15,425 bases of DNA from an uncultured bacterium (GCA_949286405.1 CASECH010000153.1:1-15425); one strand, 5' to 3'; numbered from the stretch's first letter, positions 1 to 7,289 are shown. The notes: a model not told the origin generated them from the letters alone. Program-made: numbers and translations.

Positions 1-2
1 TA

Positions 3-128
3 GAAGATTTGTTATATCCTATTGTAATTGAAAAAATTCTTAAGGACGAAGTTTTTGATTTTCAAGACTTAATTAATATTTCTGGGTGTAATAAAAATAG
101 TTGCGGTGGATGTGGGGATTGTCATTAA
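3..128 (+). CDS. 3' end of an unrecognised protein with cysteine-rich tail
   Basis: Only the last 41 residues are in the window; the gene begins upstream. The frame that opens at base 3 runs without a stop to TAA at 126-128. The other two forward frames hit stops at base 1 and about base 29. The tail ends in SGCNKNSCGGCGDCH, four cysteines plus a terminal histidine in 15 residues. Such a cluster could bind a metal or an iron-sulfur centre, but I do not recognise the family. It is convergent with the LysM gene, with 11 bp between the two stop codons. The assignment rests on the open frame, the plausible composition and the tight convergent spacing. Confidence 0.55.
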   Translation, partial: EDLLYPIVIEKILKDEVFDFQDLINISGCNKNSCGGCGDCH

Positions 129-139
129 TCGCAAAATAG

Positions 140-1495
140 TTATTTATTAATTTGCTTACCTTGTGAATCAAAAAATAGCACTTTATTATCATTAGTGTGA
201 AGAGTGTAATATTTATTATTATTTTCATCTATTTCCAGTGCAGGGAATTGTACAAGGTTGAAATTATCGTGATTACGTGTAATTTTTCCATTTTCAAAGT
301 TATTTCCGTTAACATCTTTGCTGATAAAAGCTTTATATAAATCAGTTTCTGTAATTGCGGTATTTATAATTTCAAATTTCCCTGAATTTTCCTTTACAGT
401 AGATGTCTTATTATAATTGTTTCCAAGTATTTTTTTTAGGATATCATCAGCTTTTGTATCTCTTGTATCAATTTGAGAACCAATATTTAATTGTATATCT
501 AGTCTGCTTGATGAAGTATCATCATTTAATGTTTTTTCCATAAATTGGTTGATATTGTTTGCAAAAAAGTTAGATTTTACATTTGAAATCTCTACTTTTT
601 CTCCGTTTACATAAAATTTCCCAATATTAAGAGCCTTATCATTGTTATCTTCTCTTATCAAAAATTCTTCATTTGGAATTTTTGATATATTTTGATAATC
701 CATAGGTAATTTAATATTTTTTTCTATTTGATTTTCATTTTGTGTATTTATTATTGTACCGTTTTCAAAATCAACTTTTTGACCTTTTTCATCAAAAAAC
801 AGTATTTTTTCATTGCCATGTAGCGTAAAATATTTTTTTCCATTTTTATCAATTTCTAAAGATGGAATTTGAACATGGTTTCCACTTTCTCCTCTTGGAA
901 TTAGCTTGTTATTTTCACCGCTAAAGTTATCTCCGTTAACGTCTTCACTAATGAATGCTTTATATAAATCTGTATTTTCAAGCCATTGATTTTTAATTTT
1001 TAAATTGTTGTTTTCATCTTTTGTAATTATGCTTTCATTATTAATATGATCTGCTACAACTTTATTTAGGATACTATATGGGGTGTCATTATCCTTTCTT
1101 GTCATTGATTTACCTGCTTGTAGTTCTATAACAATTTTTGTTGTGGGATTATTATCATTAATTGTCTGTGAGCTTAATTTCCCAAGGTTATTGGCAAAAA
1201 AGTTCGATTTAATTTCTTTATCATCAATTTTTTTTATATTTTCATCATTAATCCTAACTTCTCCAAGATTCATATTATTTGGGCTGTAATCTTCTTTTTG
1301 GATAAAAGGTTTGTTATTAGTTATAATTAATGTTTTCCCTGCGTATATTACGTTTGGATTTTTTATATTTGGATTTAATTTTAGTATTGCATCAATTGTT
1401 GTGTTATTTGCTTTTGCAATCTTAGTAAGATTGTCACCTTTGTCAATTGTATAGGAAATTCTATTGCCATTGATTTGCTTAATGTTATCTGTCAT
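140..1495 (-). CDS. LysM-domain protein with two tandem copies of an unrecognised ~160-residue domain
   Basis: This 451-residue protein starts with one LysM module (about residues 12-60, YTIDKGDNLTKIAKANN then NPNVIYAGKTLII), a fold that binds N-acetylglucosamine polymers such as peptidoglycan. The rest is two copies of a domain I do not recognise, about residues 77-243 and 290-450. The copies share SNFFANN (97-103 and 308-314), DLYKAFIS followed by DVNG-x-NF (176-191 and 385-400), a KY[FY]TLH strand and LFFD near the end. DVNGDN resembles the start of a calcium-binding EF-hand or dockerin loop. There is no signal peptide: the start ATG has GGAG 7 nt upstream, and reading further upstream in frame meets a stop within 13 codons with no hydrophobic stretch. 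The composition is very rich in Asn, Lys and Ile. Wall association is inferred from LysM only; the export route is unclear. Confidence 0.85.
   Translation of the reverse strand: MTDNIKQINGNRISYTIDKGDNLTKIAKANNTTIDAILKLNPNIKNPNVIYAGKTLIITNNKPFIQKEDYSPNNMNLGEVRINDENIKKIDDKEIKSNFFANNLGKLSSQTINDNNPTTKIVIELQAGKSMTRKDNDTPYSILNKVVADHINNESIITKDENNNLKIKNQWLENTDLYKAFISEDVNGDNFSGENNKLIPRGESGNHVQIPSLEIDKNGKKYFTLHGNEKILFFDEKGQKVDFENGTIINTQNENQIEKNIKLPMDYQNISKIPNEEFLIREDNNDKALNIGKFYVNGEKVEISNVKSNFFANNINQFMEKTLNDDTSSSRLDIQLNIGSQIDTRDTKADDILKKILGNNYNKTSTVKENSGKFEIINTAITETDLYKAFISKDVNGNNFENGKITRNHDNFNLVQFPALEIDENNNKYYTLHTNDNKVLFFDSQGKQINK
146..628 (-). repeat. Second copy of the tandem protein domain in the LysM gene
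   Basis: Codes for residues 290-450 of the LysM protein. It matches residues 77-243 in order: GKFYVNGEKV against GEVRINDENI, SNFFANN, DLYKAFISKDVNGNNF, PALEIDENNNKYYTLH, VLFFDSQGKQ. The copies have diverged clearly at the protein level, so this is an old duplication rather than a recent DNA repeat. Confidence 0.75.
767..1267 (-). repeat. First copy of the tandem protein domain in the LysM gene
   Basis: Codes for residues 77-243 of the LysM protein. Landmarks in order are GEVRINDENI, SNFFANN, DLYKAFISEDVNGDNF, PSLEIDKNGKKYFTLH and ILFFDEKGQK. The two copies are separated by about 45 residues rich in Asn, Gln and Glu. Confidence 0.75.
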
Positions 1496-1597
1496 ATAAA
1501 CTCCACTAATTAATTTGCACTTACATATATATTAAGTGTTTTTTTATTTTTTGAATTTGTTTGTTGTGTATATTGTTACATTTATTAATAAAATAAA

Positions 1598-1627
1598 TTA
1601 CATGACAAGTATAAATTGATGTATAAT
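1598..1627 (+). promoter_or_regulatory. Candidate glgC promoter
   Basis: A perfect -10 box TATAAT lies at 1622-1627, with TTACAT at 1598-1603 as a possible -35 box 18 bp upstream. The predicted start would be near 1634, about 20 nt before the glgC ATG. An AGGAG ribosome-binding site follows at about 1642-1646. The -35 assignment is weaker than the -10. Confidence 0.45.
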
Positions 1628-1653
1628 TATAGTTAGAGAATAGGAGCTTAAAT

Positions 1654-2889
1654 ATGTCTATAGATGATGCATTGGTTATGATTTTAGCAGGCGGAGAGGG
1701 AAAAAGATTACTACCTTTAACAAAAGAAAGAGCTAAACCTGCTGTCCCTTTTGGAGGCAGGTATAGAATTATTGATTTTGTATTGAATAACTTTATAAAT
1801 TCCGGATTTTATAAAATCAAAGTTTTGACTCAATATAAATCAGATTCGTTGAATAAGCATATAACAAGAGGTTGGGCTTTATCTCCATTTTTGAATCAGT
1901 ATGTTGATTTAGCACCTGCACAGATGAGAACCGGTCAAGATTGGTATCGTGGAACTGCTGATGCTATATATCAAAATGTTTTTCATATTACAGATGAAGA
2001 CCCTGATTATGTTTGCATTTTTGGAGGAGATCATATCTATAAGATGGATGTTTCTCAGATGTTGGATTTTCATAAAGAAAAGGATGCTGACTTATCTATT
2101 TCTGCTATTCCTATTCCAATAGATGAAGCTCATGAATTTGGAATTATTGAAGTAGACGATGATTGGCGTTTAATAAATTTTGTTGAAAAACCAAAAGACA
2201 GACCTAAATCAATTCCTGGTAATCCGAATATGTGTCTTGCTTCTATGGGTAATTATATTTTTAATAAAGCAGCTTTGTTAGATGCACTAGATCGCGATGA
2301 ACAAATTCAAGAATCAAGTCATGATTTTGGTAAGAATGTAATACCAATGCTTCTAAATGATGGTAAAAGGATTTTTATATATAATTTTGCAAATAATACA
2401 TTCCCTGGTATGTCTGATACTGAACGCGGGTACTGGAGAGATGTCGGAAGTATTGATGCTTATTGGCAAGCAAACATGGATTTGTTGAATTATAATCCTG
2501 AATTGAACTTGTATTCAAAAGAATGGCCGCTGAGAACTTATAATCATAACTATCCGCCAGCAAAATTTGTTTGGGAAGAAGGCGATAGGGTTGGTATGGC
2601 TACTAATTCTATGGTTTCGGAAGGTTGTATTGTCTCAGGAGGTGGACTTTCAAGATGTGTGCTTTCTCCAAAAGTTCGAATTAACAGCTATTCACAAGTC
2701 ACAGATAGTATAATTATGGAGAATGTCGATATAGGGCGTTATTCTCAAATAAGAAAAGCCATCATTGATAAGAATGTAATTATTCCTCCAAATACAAAAA
2801 TAGGTTTTAATCGTGATGAAGATTTAAGGAGAGGTTTCCATGTTTCAGAAGGGGGAGTAACTGTCGTACCTAAAGGTGCAAAATTGTAA
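1654..2889 (+). CDS. glgC: Glucose-1-phosphate adenylyltransferase (ADP-glucose pyrophosphorylase)
   Basis: Makes ADP-glucose and pyrophosphate from ATP and glucose 1-phosphate, the committed step of bacterial glycogen synthesis in the cytoplasm. At 411 residues it has the usual length. The nucleotidyltransferase domain carries the Gly-rich signature LAGGEGKRLLPLT (11-23), the family block AKPAVPFGGRYRIIDF (27-42), GTADAIYQN (100-108), the catalytic-Asp block GGDHIYKMD (124-132), the sugar-phosphate Lys block FVEKP (176-180) and YWRDVGSIDAYW (260-271). A C-terminal left-handed beta-helix follows (about 310-385). The ATG is preceded by AGGAG 7 nt upstream. It appears to be a single-gene unit, divergent from the LysM gene; no other glycogen genes lie in this window. 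Allosteric control by glycolytic intermediates is typical of the family but cannot be read here. Confidence 0.97.
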   Translation: MSIDDALVMILAGGEGKRLLPLTKERAKPAVPFGGRYRIIDFVLNNFINSGFYKIKVLTQYKSDSLNKHITRGWALSPFLNQYVDLAPAQMRTGQDWYRGTADAIYQNVFHITDEDPDYVCIFGGDHIYKMDVSQMLDFHKEKDADLSISAIPIPIDEAHEFGIIEVDDDWRLINFVEKPKDRPKSIPGNPNMCLASMGNYIFNKAALLDALDRDEQIQESSHDFGKNVIPMLLNDGKRIFIYNFANNTFPGMSDTERGYWRDVGSIDAYWQANMDLLNYNPELNLYSKEWPLRTYNHNYPPAKFVWEEGDRVGMATNSMVSEGCIVSGGGLSRCVLSPKVRINSYSQVTDSIIMENVDIGRYSQIRKAIIDKNVIIPPNTKIGFNRDEDLRRGFHVSEGGVTVVPKGAKL

Positions 2890-3019
2890 TCTCCTATTTA
2901 CAAAAAACTATACCTGTAGTACAATACAAAAGCTGATTAGGATTGTAAATATTTATTAATATTAATTGATATTATAGCAATTTTAGAGCTTTACAACCTT
3001 TATTGTTGTGGGTGGAAAT

Positions 3020-3583
3020 ATGTCAGGTATAAGTTTTTTTAAACCAATTATTACTCCAATAAAATCAATGTATAATCATTTACCTTCAATGGAGGTAAAA
3101 AAAGATAAAGTCATTGATACAGTTGCTTATATCGGCAGAAAGTGGACATCGCCTCAACAGCGTGTTGTAATGGGAGCAACAGCAATTTTTATGCAGCCTT
3201 TTATTGATTATCATAATAAGGCTGTTGATGAAAAAACACGAAAAGTATCAGTAGCAAGAACTATTGCTAAAATTGTTGCAGGAACTTTAACCGGTTATGC
3301 TGTTAGATATGCTTGTATCAAGGGAATAGCTGCAACATCTAAAACACTTGCGGAAATACCTAAAAATGCTTCACCTATCCAAAAAAGGGTAAGGCAGCTG
3401 TTTACTCCAAAAAATCTTGATCCTGCTAATAAAGATGCATTTGCACAATATAGGAATGCAATGGGGACAATTGTTTCTCTAGTTGTAATGTTATTCACAA
3501 ATTTTGCGATTGATGCACCTTTGACAAAATTTTTAACTAATAAGCTTATAAAATATCAACAAGAGAAAGGAGAAATTAAATAA
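3020..3583 (+). CDS. Unrecognised membrane protein, first of an overlapping pair
   Basis: I do not recognise this 187-residue protein. I start it at the ATG at 3020, which has GGGTGG about 5 nt upstream; a GTG at 3008 in the same frame would add four residues and has no better site. Three hydrophobic or amphipathic segments are visible at about 48-64, 78-105 and 147-170, separated by basic loops; the last is the most hydrophobic (GTIVSLVVMLFTNFAI). The N-terminus FFKPIITPIKS and the block TSPQQRVVMGA are distinctive. Its stop codon overlaps the next start as TAATG, so the two proteins are probably translationally coupled and made together. Segment spacing and the closing pattern N-F-A-I-x-x-P resemble the partner gene, hinting at a shared origin. 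An inner-membrane location is inferred. Confidence 0.8.
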   Translation: MSGISFFKPIITPIKSMYNHLPSMEVKKDKVIDTVAYIGRKWTSPQQRVVMGATAIFMQPFIDYHNKAVDEKTRKVSVARTIAKIVAGTLTGYAVRYACIKGIAATSKTLAEIPKNASPIQKRVRQLFTPKNLDPANKDAFAQYRNAMGTIVSLVVMLFTNFAIDAPLTKFLTNKLIKYQQEKGEIK

Positions 3584-4257
3584 TGCTTTCTCCTTCTAAA
3601 ATCTGGAATAGTGCAAAATCTGCTATTTATAAAAATTATGGTGAAAATCCAGGTACTATGCTTGTGCATACTGGTGTAATAGGTTGGATTTTGTCATCAG
3701 CAGCTCAAATTAGTGCTGTGTTACTGAATGATAAAATTTCATCTGAGCAAAAGGTGTTTTTAATTCCTCAAGAAGTTGCTGATGCTGCTGTAAATATATT
3801 ATCCTTTTATACATTTACAAATGGTGTAAAATATATTGGTTCAAAACTTACCAAAACTGCTAAGTTAAGAACTTCAAATATTACTGAGTTACTTAAAAAG
3901 AATGGTCATATTCTTGAAAAAGGACAAAGTAGAGTAAAAGGAAAAGTTTATGCTGGAGATTGGAGTTTTGATATTACAAAACTTCCAAATTATAAGACTG
4001 ATATCGCAGAAGAGTTTAAACCATTTAAGAATGGTGCAGAAGTAATTACAGGACTTATTGGTTCAATTATATCAAGTAACTTAATCACTCCAATTGCAAG
4101 GAATAAATATGCTGCAATAAAACAGAAACAAGCTCTAAATTCTCCGAATAGTAATGATGGAAAAGTTTCAACACCTCAAGTCAAGGGAATTTCGATGCTT
4201 GATTATCAGAAGATCGCTTCAATTAAGTATCATTCAGTTGGTTCTTTAAAGATATAA
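3583..4257 (+). CDS. Unrecognised membrane protein, second of an overlapping pair
   Basis: This 224-residue protein is not one I recognise. It begins on the last base of the preceding stop codon (TAATG), behind GAGAAAGGAG at the end of the upstream gene. Hydrophobic segments lie at about 26-48 (MLVHTGVIGWILSSAAQ), 62-86 (VADAAVNILSFYTFTNGVKY) and 151-170 (AEVITGLIGSIISSNLITP). A hydrophilic loop of roughly 65 residues separates the second and third. The order of a hydrophobic segment, a short charged linker, a hydrophobic segment ending in [AG]V[RK]Y, a loop, and a hydrophobic segment ending near a proline parallels the upstream protein, so a distant duplication is possible. The C-terminal 45 residues are polar. 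Its 3' end overlaps the convergent anti-sigma gene by 12 bp. Confidence 0.8.
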   Translation: MLSPSKIWNSAKSAIYKNYGENPGTMLVHTGVIGWILSSAAQISAVLLNDKISSEQKVFLIPQEVADAAVNILSFYTFTNGVKYIGSKLTKTAKLRTSNITELLKKNGHILEKGQSRVKGKVYAGDWSFDITKLPNYKTDIAEEFKPFKNGAEVITGLIGSIISSNLITPIARNKYAAIKQKQALNSPNSNDGKVSTPQVKGISMLDYQKIASIKYHSVGSLKI

Positions 4258-4803
4258 TATGCCGATTATTCCTGCAACAATGCAGATTATAAGAGCACTA
4301 AATATTGCGATGATTCCAAATATAGGCTCTTTTTCGTAGCAATTTGCATTTTCGTTTTGTAATTTGTTCATAATACATTTTGTATAGTCTTCTTTTGAGT
4401 CATTTTTTGTTTTTTCAAATGAGTTATGCAAAAGTTTTTTAAACGTGTACATTTCTTCTAAATCTTTTCTTGCTAATGGATTTGATATTGTGATTTTTTT
4501 TATTTTAATATTTTCATCATCATCTAATTCATTATCGATATATGCAGAAAGATTAGATTTAAACTCTTCATATTGTTTTGTTATGTATGGAGGTTGATTT
4601 TCTGCAGTTTGTTCTTTGCTAATGTTTCTTTGTATTGCTGCGTATTTTGTAATAATTTTTTTCATAGTTTCATATTTTTCTCTGCAAGCAGGGCAAATTT
4701 CTAAGTGCTCTTCAACGTATTTCGATAGTTTGTCACTTAGTTTGTCTTCTATATAAAAAGCCATTAACGCTCCTACTTGTTCGCATGTTAGTTGATATTG
4801 CAT
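4246..4803 (-). CDS. Membrane-anchored anti-sigma factor with zinc-binding (ZAS-type) domain
   Basis: Predicted to hold the ECF sigma factor encoded just upstream at the membrane until released. The N-terminal domain (1-50) shows the ZAS pattern: C7, then H33-x3-C37-x2-C40 in HLEICPACREKY, the zinc arrangement of RsrA/ChrR-type anti-sigma factors. Residues about 78-127 (FKSNLSAYIDNELDDD and onward) look like a second, degenerate copy in which the CPAC pair is replaced by NPLA. A single transmembrane helix (about 161-185) ends the protein, leaving essentially no periplasmic sensor domain. The start has AAGGAG 7 nt upstream, and only 12 nt separate it from the sigma gene's stop, so the two form an operon. 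The signal sensed is unknown; the cysteine-zinc site makes a thiol or redox signal possible. Confidence 0.9.
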   Translation of the reverse strand: MQYQLTCEQVGALMAFYIEDKLSDKLSKYVEEHLEICPACREKYETMKKIITKYAAIQRNISKEQTAENQPPYITKQYEEFKSNLSAYIDNELDDDENIKIKKITISNPLARKDLEEMYTFKKLLHNSFEKTKNDSKEDYTKCIMNKLQNENANCYEKEPIFGIIAIFSALIICIVAGIIGILYL

Positions 4804-4815
4804 TATTTTCTCCTT

Positions 4816-5415
4816 TTATATGTAGGCTTTTAATCCTTCTTGCAGTTTGCATCTTGCTCTTGCAATTCGAGATTTAACTGTACCAATTGTAGTATTAGTT
4901 GCTTCTGCAATTTCTTCATATGATAGTCCTTGTAATTCTCGTAAGATAATTACAATCCTGAATTGCTCAGGAAGATCCAATATTGCATTTTTTATGACTT
5001 TACCAAGCTCTTGAGATATGCATTTTTCGTGAGGTTTACATTTTTTATCAAGTAATTGAAATTTTATTGGGGTGTTTAAGATTTCTTCACTATCATCTTG
5101 ATCGATTGAAATTATATTTGGTTTTTTTTGATTTTTTCTAAGTTCATCATAGAATAAATTTGTGATAATTTGGTTTAGCCAACTTTTAAAATTTTTAGGA
5201 TTTTTAAGATTATGTATATTTTTTGCAATTCTTAGAAGTGCTTCTTGTGTAAGATCTGATACATTTTCGTTTTTTGAACAAAGGTAAGAAAAAGCTGCAA
5301 AAATATTCTTTTGTTCACGTCTTATTAATTCTTCTAACGCAATAAAATCACTTTGTTGTGAAAGGACAACAAGTTCTTCTAAAGACATTTTTTTGTACTG
5401 TGATTTCCCAGACAT
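4816..5415 (-). CDS. ECF-type RNA polymerase sigma factor
   Basis: A 199-residue sigma-70 family protein with only regions 2 and 4, the layout of extracytoplasmic-function sigma factors. Region 2 covers about residues 24-95, including the core-binding block DLTQEALLRIAKNI (54-67) and FKSWLNQIITNLFYDELRK (76-94). Region 4 (about 138-192) has LPEQFRIVIILRELQGLSYE followed by the helix-turn-helix EIAEATNTTIGTVKSRIARAR. An acidic linker (about 104-112) joins them. AAGGAG lies 5 nt before the ATG. The anti-sigma gene follows after 12 nt, the usual order for a co-regulated pair. ECF factors commonly drive their own operon; an inverted repeat at 5463-5492 lies in the upstream gap. Target genes cannot be deduced here. 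Confidence 0.95.
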   Translation of the reverse strand: MSGKSQYKKMSLEELVVLSQQSDFIALEELIRREQKNIFAAFSYLCSKNENVSDLTQEALLRIAKNIHNLKNPKNFKSWLNQIITNLFYDELRKNQKKPNIISIDQDDSEEILNTPIKFQLLDKKCKPHEKCISQELGKVIKNAILDLPEQFRIVIILRELQGLSYEEIAEATNTTIGTVKSRIARARCKLQEGLKAYI

Positions 5416-5462
5416 ATTATCTCCTTATTGTCTATACTAAGGAATATGCTGGCATAATTGTT

Positions 5463-5492
5463 TATACTCTAATACATAACCGATAGAGTATA
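5463..5492. promoter_or_regulatory. 9-bp inverted repeat upstream of the sigma factor gene
   Basis: TATACTCTA (5463-5471) and its exact reverse complement TAGAGTATA (5484-5492) flank a 12-nt spacer, with centres 21 bp apart, about two helical turns. It sits between the LeuC-family stop codon and the sigma ATG. On the + strand a run of nine T follows (5493-5501), so the DNA also resembles an AT-rich terminator, but no + strand gene ends here. An operator for a dimeric regulator is one reading; chance in AT-rich DNA is another. Confidence 0.4.
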
Positions 5493-5520
5493 TTTTTTTT
5501 TATATAATAATAAATTTTTA

Positions 5521-6762
5521 TTATTCAGCACTAATGTAGCCATTCAAAGCAGTATATGCTGCTACGTATGGAGAGGCAAGATAGATAAATCCTTTCGTAT
5601 TACCCATTCTACCTTGAAAGTTTCTGTTTTGTGTTGCAAGACATACTTCACCATCAGCAAGAGTTCCGGCATGTACCCCAACACAAGGACCACATCCTGG
5701 AGGTAAAATTGTTGCATTAGCTTCTACAAAAGTTTCAATTAACCCTTCTTTCAATGCTTGAATGTAAACATCTTTAGATGCAGGACAAATCAACATTCTA
5801 ACATCTTTATGAACTTTTTTCCATTTAAGAATTTTCTCTACAATTCTTAAATCTTCAATTCTTCCGTTTGTGCAGGTTCCGACAAATACTTGATCAACTT
5901 TTATATTTTTCAATTCATCTACAGTTTTAGTGTTATCTACTGTGTGAGGACAAGATACTGTATGAGGGACATCTTCTGCATTAATTTTAATAATTCTTTC
6001 ATATACAGCATCCTGATCTGCTTTTAGAGGAATGAATTTTTCTTCGCGACCTCTTGATTTAAGAAATTCTTTAGTTTTATTATCAGATTCAAATAATCCT
6101 GCTTTTGCACCAGCTTCTACTGCCATATTTGCAAGAGTAAATCTTTCTGACATTTCCATATTTTCAATAGTATCACCACAGAATTCAAGAGCTTTATATG
6201 TCGCACCATCAGCTCCAATAAGACCTATTAAGTGAAGCATTAAATCTTTAGACGTAATGCCTGGTCTAAATTTTCCTGTGACTTCAATTTTAAAGGTTGC
6301 AGGAACTTTTAGCCAAGTTTTTCCAAGTCCCATAGCCACAGCTATGTCAGTTGAACCCATGCCTGTTGCAAAAGCACCTAAAGCTCCTGAAGTACAAGTA
6401 TGAGAATCAGCTCCAACGAGTATTTCTCCAGGGTTTACGAATGTTTCAACCAGTCTTTGGTGACATACTCCAGCTCCTACATCAGAAAGAACTGCTCCGT
6501 ATTCTTTTGAAAAATCCCTTAGGACCGTATGGGTATTGGATAACTCTTTTCTAGGACTAGGAGATGCATGGTCAATAAATAAAATAGTTCTTTCAGGGTT
6601 ATTTAGTTTTGGTAGGCCAAGTTTTTTAAATTCTTGCACCGTAAGCGGTCCGGTTCCATCTTGAACTGCTGCAACATCAACATTTGCAATAACTAATTCT
6701 CCTGCTTTTACAGACTTATTTGTATGCTTTGATATTATTTTTTCTGCTAAAGTTTGTCCCAT
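5521..6762 (-). CDS. leuC: LeuC/aconitase-family large subunit (3-isopropylmalate dehydratase, homoaconitase or aconitase type)
   Basis: A 4Fe-4S hydro-lyase subunit that would isomerise a 2- or 3-hydroxy tricarboxylate via dehydration and rehydration. At 413 residues it has the length of the short (archaeal-type) LeuC/homoaconitase large subunit. Visible blocks are LFIDHASPSPRKELSNTH (61-78), the active-site GADSHTCTSGALGAFATGMG (117-136), VGTCTNGRIEDL (294-305) and PPGCGPCVGVHAGTLADGE (354-372). The three cluster ligands are Cys297, Cys357 and Cys360. AAGGAG lies 8 nt before the ATG. It is the last gene of an operon with the acyl-CoA condensing enzyme and ybaK, 29 nt after ybaK. The small swivel-domain subunit (LeuD) is not in the window although the enzyme needs one, so it must lie elsewhere. 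The substrate (isopropylmalate, homocitrate or citrate) cannot be decided from sequence alone. Confidence 0.9.
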   Translation of the reverse strand: MGQTLAEKIISKHTNKSVKAGELVIANVDVAAVQDGTGPLTVQEFKKLGLPKLNNPERTILFIDHASPSPRKELSNTHTVLRDFSKEYGAVLSDVGAGVCHQRLVETFVNPGEILVGADSHTCTSGALGAFATGMGSTDIAVAMGLGKTWLKVPATFKIEVTGKFRPGITSKDLMLHLIGLIGADGATYKALEFCGDTIENMEMSERFTLANMAVEAGAKAGLFESDNKTKEFLKSRGREEKFIPLKADQDAVYERIIKINAEDVPHTVSCPHTVDNTKTVDELKNIKVDQVFVGTCTNGRIEDLRIVEKILKWKKVHKDVRMLICPASKDVYIQALKEGLIETFVEANATILPPGCGPCVGVHAGTLADGEVCLATQNRNFQGRMGNTKGFIYLASPYVAAYTALNGYISAE

Positions 6763-6791
6763 AACATATTCTCCTTATATCCATTATTATT

Positions 6792-7289
6792 TTAGCATGA
6801 ACAATTTTCTTGGCTATGTTGATAATCCTTGCAAACATCCACCCAAGATAGTGAGTTAGATAAATCCTCAAGTTCTTTACATGAGAGTTTTATTGCAGAA
6901 TTCTTACTTCCGCAAGCAGGATATACATAATCATATTTTTGTAAAGACTTATCAAGGTAAATTCTTACATTTTTATTTTCGATTGCAAAAGGGCACACTC
7001 CTCCGATTTCATGTCCAATTAAATTTTCGACCTCTTCACTAGAAAGCATTTTAGCTTTTAAATGAAAAGTATCCCTGTATTTTTTGTTATCAATTCTAGC
7101 CATACCTGACGCAACTACTATAATTGCTCCATCTTGTGTTTTAAAAGAAAGAGTTTTTGCTATTTTATCAGGTTCTACTTCAAGAGCTTTTGAAGCTAAT
7201 TCAACAGTTGCAGTAGAAGCATCCAGAATGATAATATCTTTGTCTTTATTGAATTTTTTTAAGTATTTTTGAACTTTTTCAAGTGACAT
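6792..7289 (-). CDS. ybaK: YbaK/EbsC-family aminoacyl-tRNA deacylase
   Basis: A 165-residue trans-editing enzyme of the YbaK/ProX superfamily, which hydrolyses mischarged aminoacyl-tRNA (for example Cys-tRNA-Pro or a ProXp substrate) in the cytoplasm. Recognisable are DKIAKTLSFK (41-50) with the conserved Lys45, IIVVASGMARID (56-67), the family signature IGGVCPFA (95-102), and YPACGSKNSAIKLS (123-136). The last residues are ENCSC. The start codon follows the upstream synthase stop by a single base (TAA-A-ATG), with only a weak AGGAT further back, so translation is probably coupled to the synthase. The exact tRNA substrate is open. Its place inside a carboxylic-acid operon is not explained by its known role. 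Confidence 0.92.
   Translation of the reverse strand: MSLEKVQKYLKKFNKDKDIIILDASTATVELASKALEVEPDKIAKTLSFKTQDGAIIVVASGMARIDNKKYRDTFHLKAKMLSSEEVENLIGHEIGGVCPFAIENKNVRIYLDKSLQKYDYVYPACGSKNSAIKLSCKELEDLSNSLSWVDVCKDYQHSQENCSC

Noticed and set aside
1083..1289. Open frame on the + strand inside the LysM gene
   Set aside because: It is antisense to a well-supported gene, and its composition is just the reverse reading of Lys/Asn/Asp codons. The same reasoning removes the + strand frames at 6032-6235, 6351-6554, 7084-7272, 7700-7987 and 8168-8434.
2920..2947. TACAAT/ATTGTA stem after glgC as a terminator
   Set aside because: It has six AT-rich pairs, a 16-nt loop and no T run afterwards. I see no convincing terminator or other element in 2890-3019.
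2375..3498. Minus-strand open frames at 2375-2563 and 3295-3498
   Set aside because: They lie antisense within glgC and the first membrane-pair gene, with no family character of their own.
5506..5525. A/T-only inverted repeat around the LeuC-family stop codon
   Set aside because: The 9-bp arms with a 2-nt loop consist only of A and T in very AT-rich DNA, so chance is likely and the helix would be weak.
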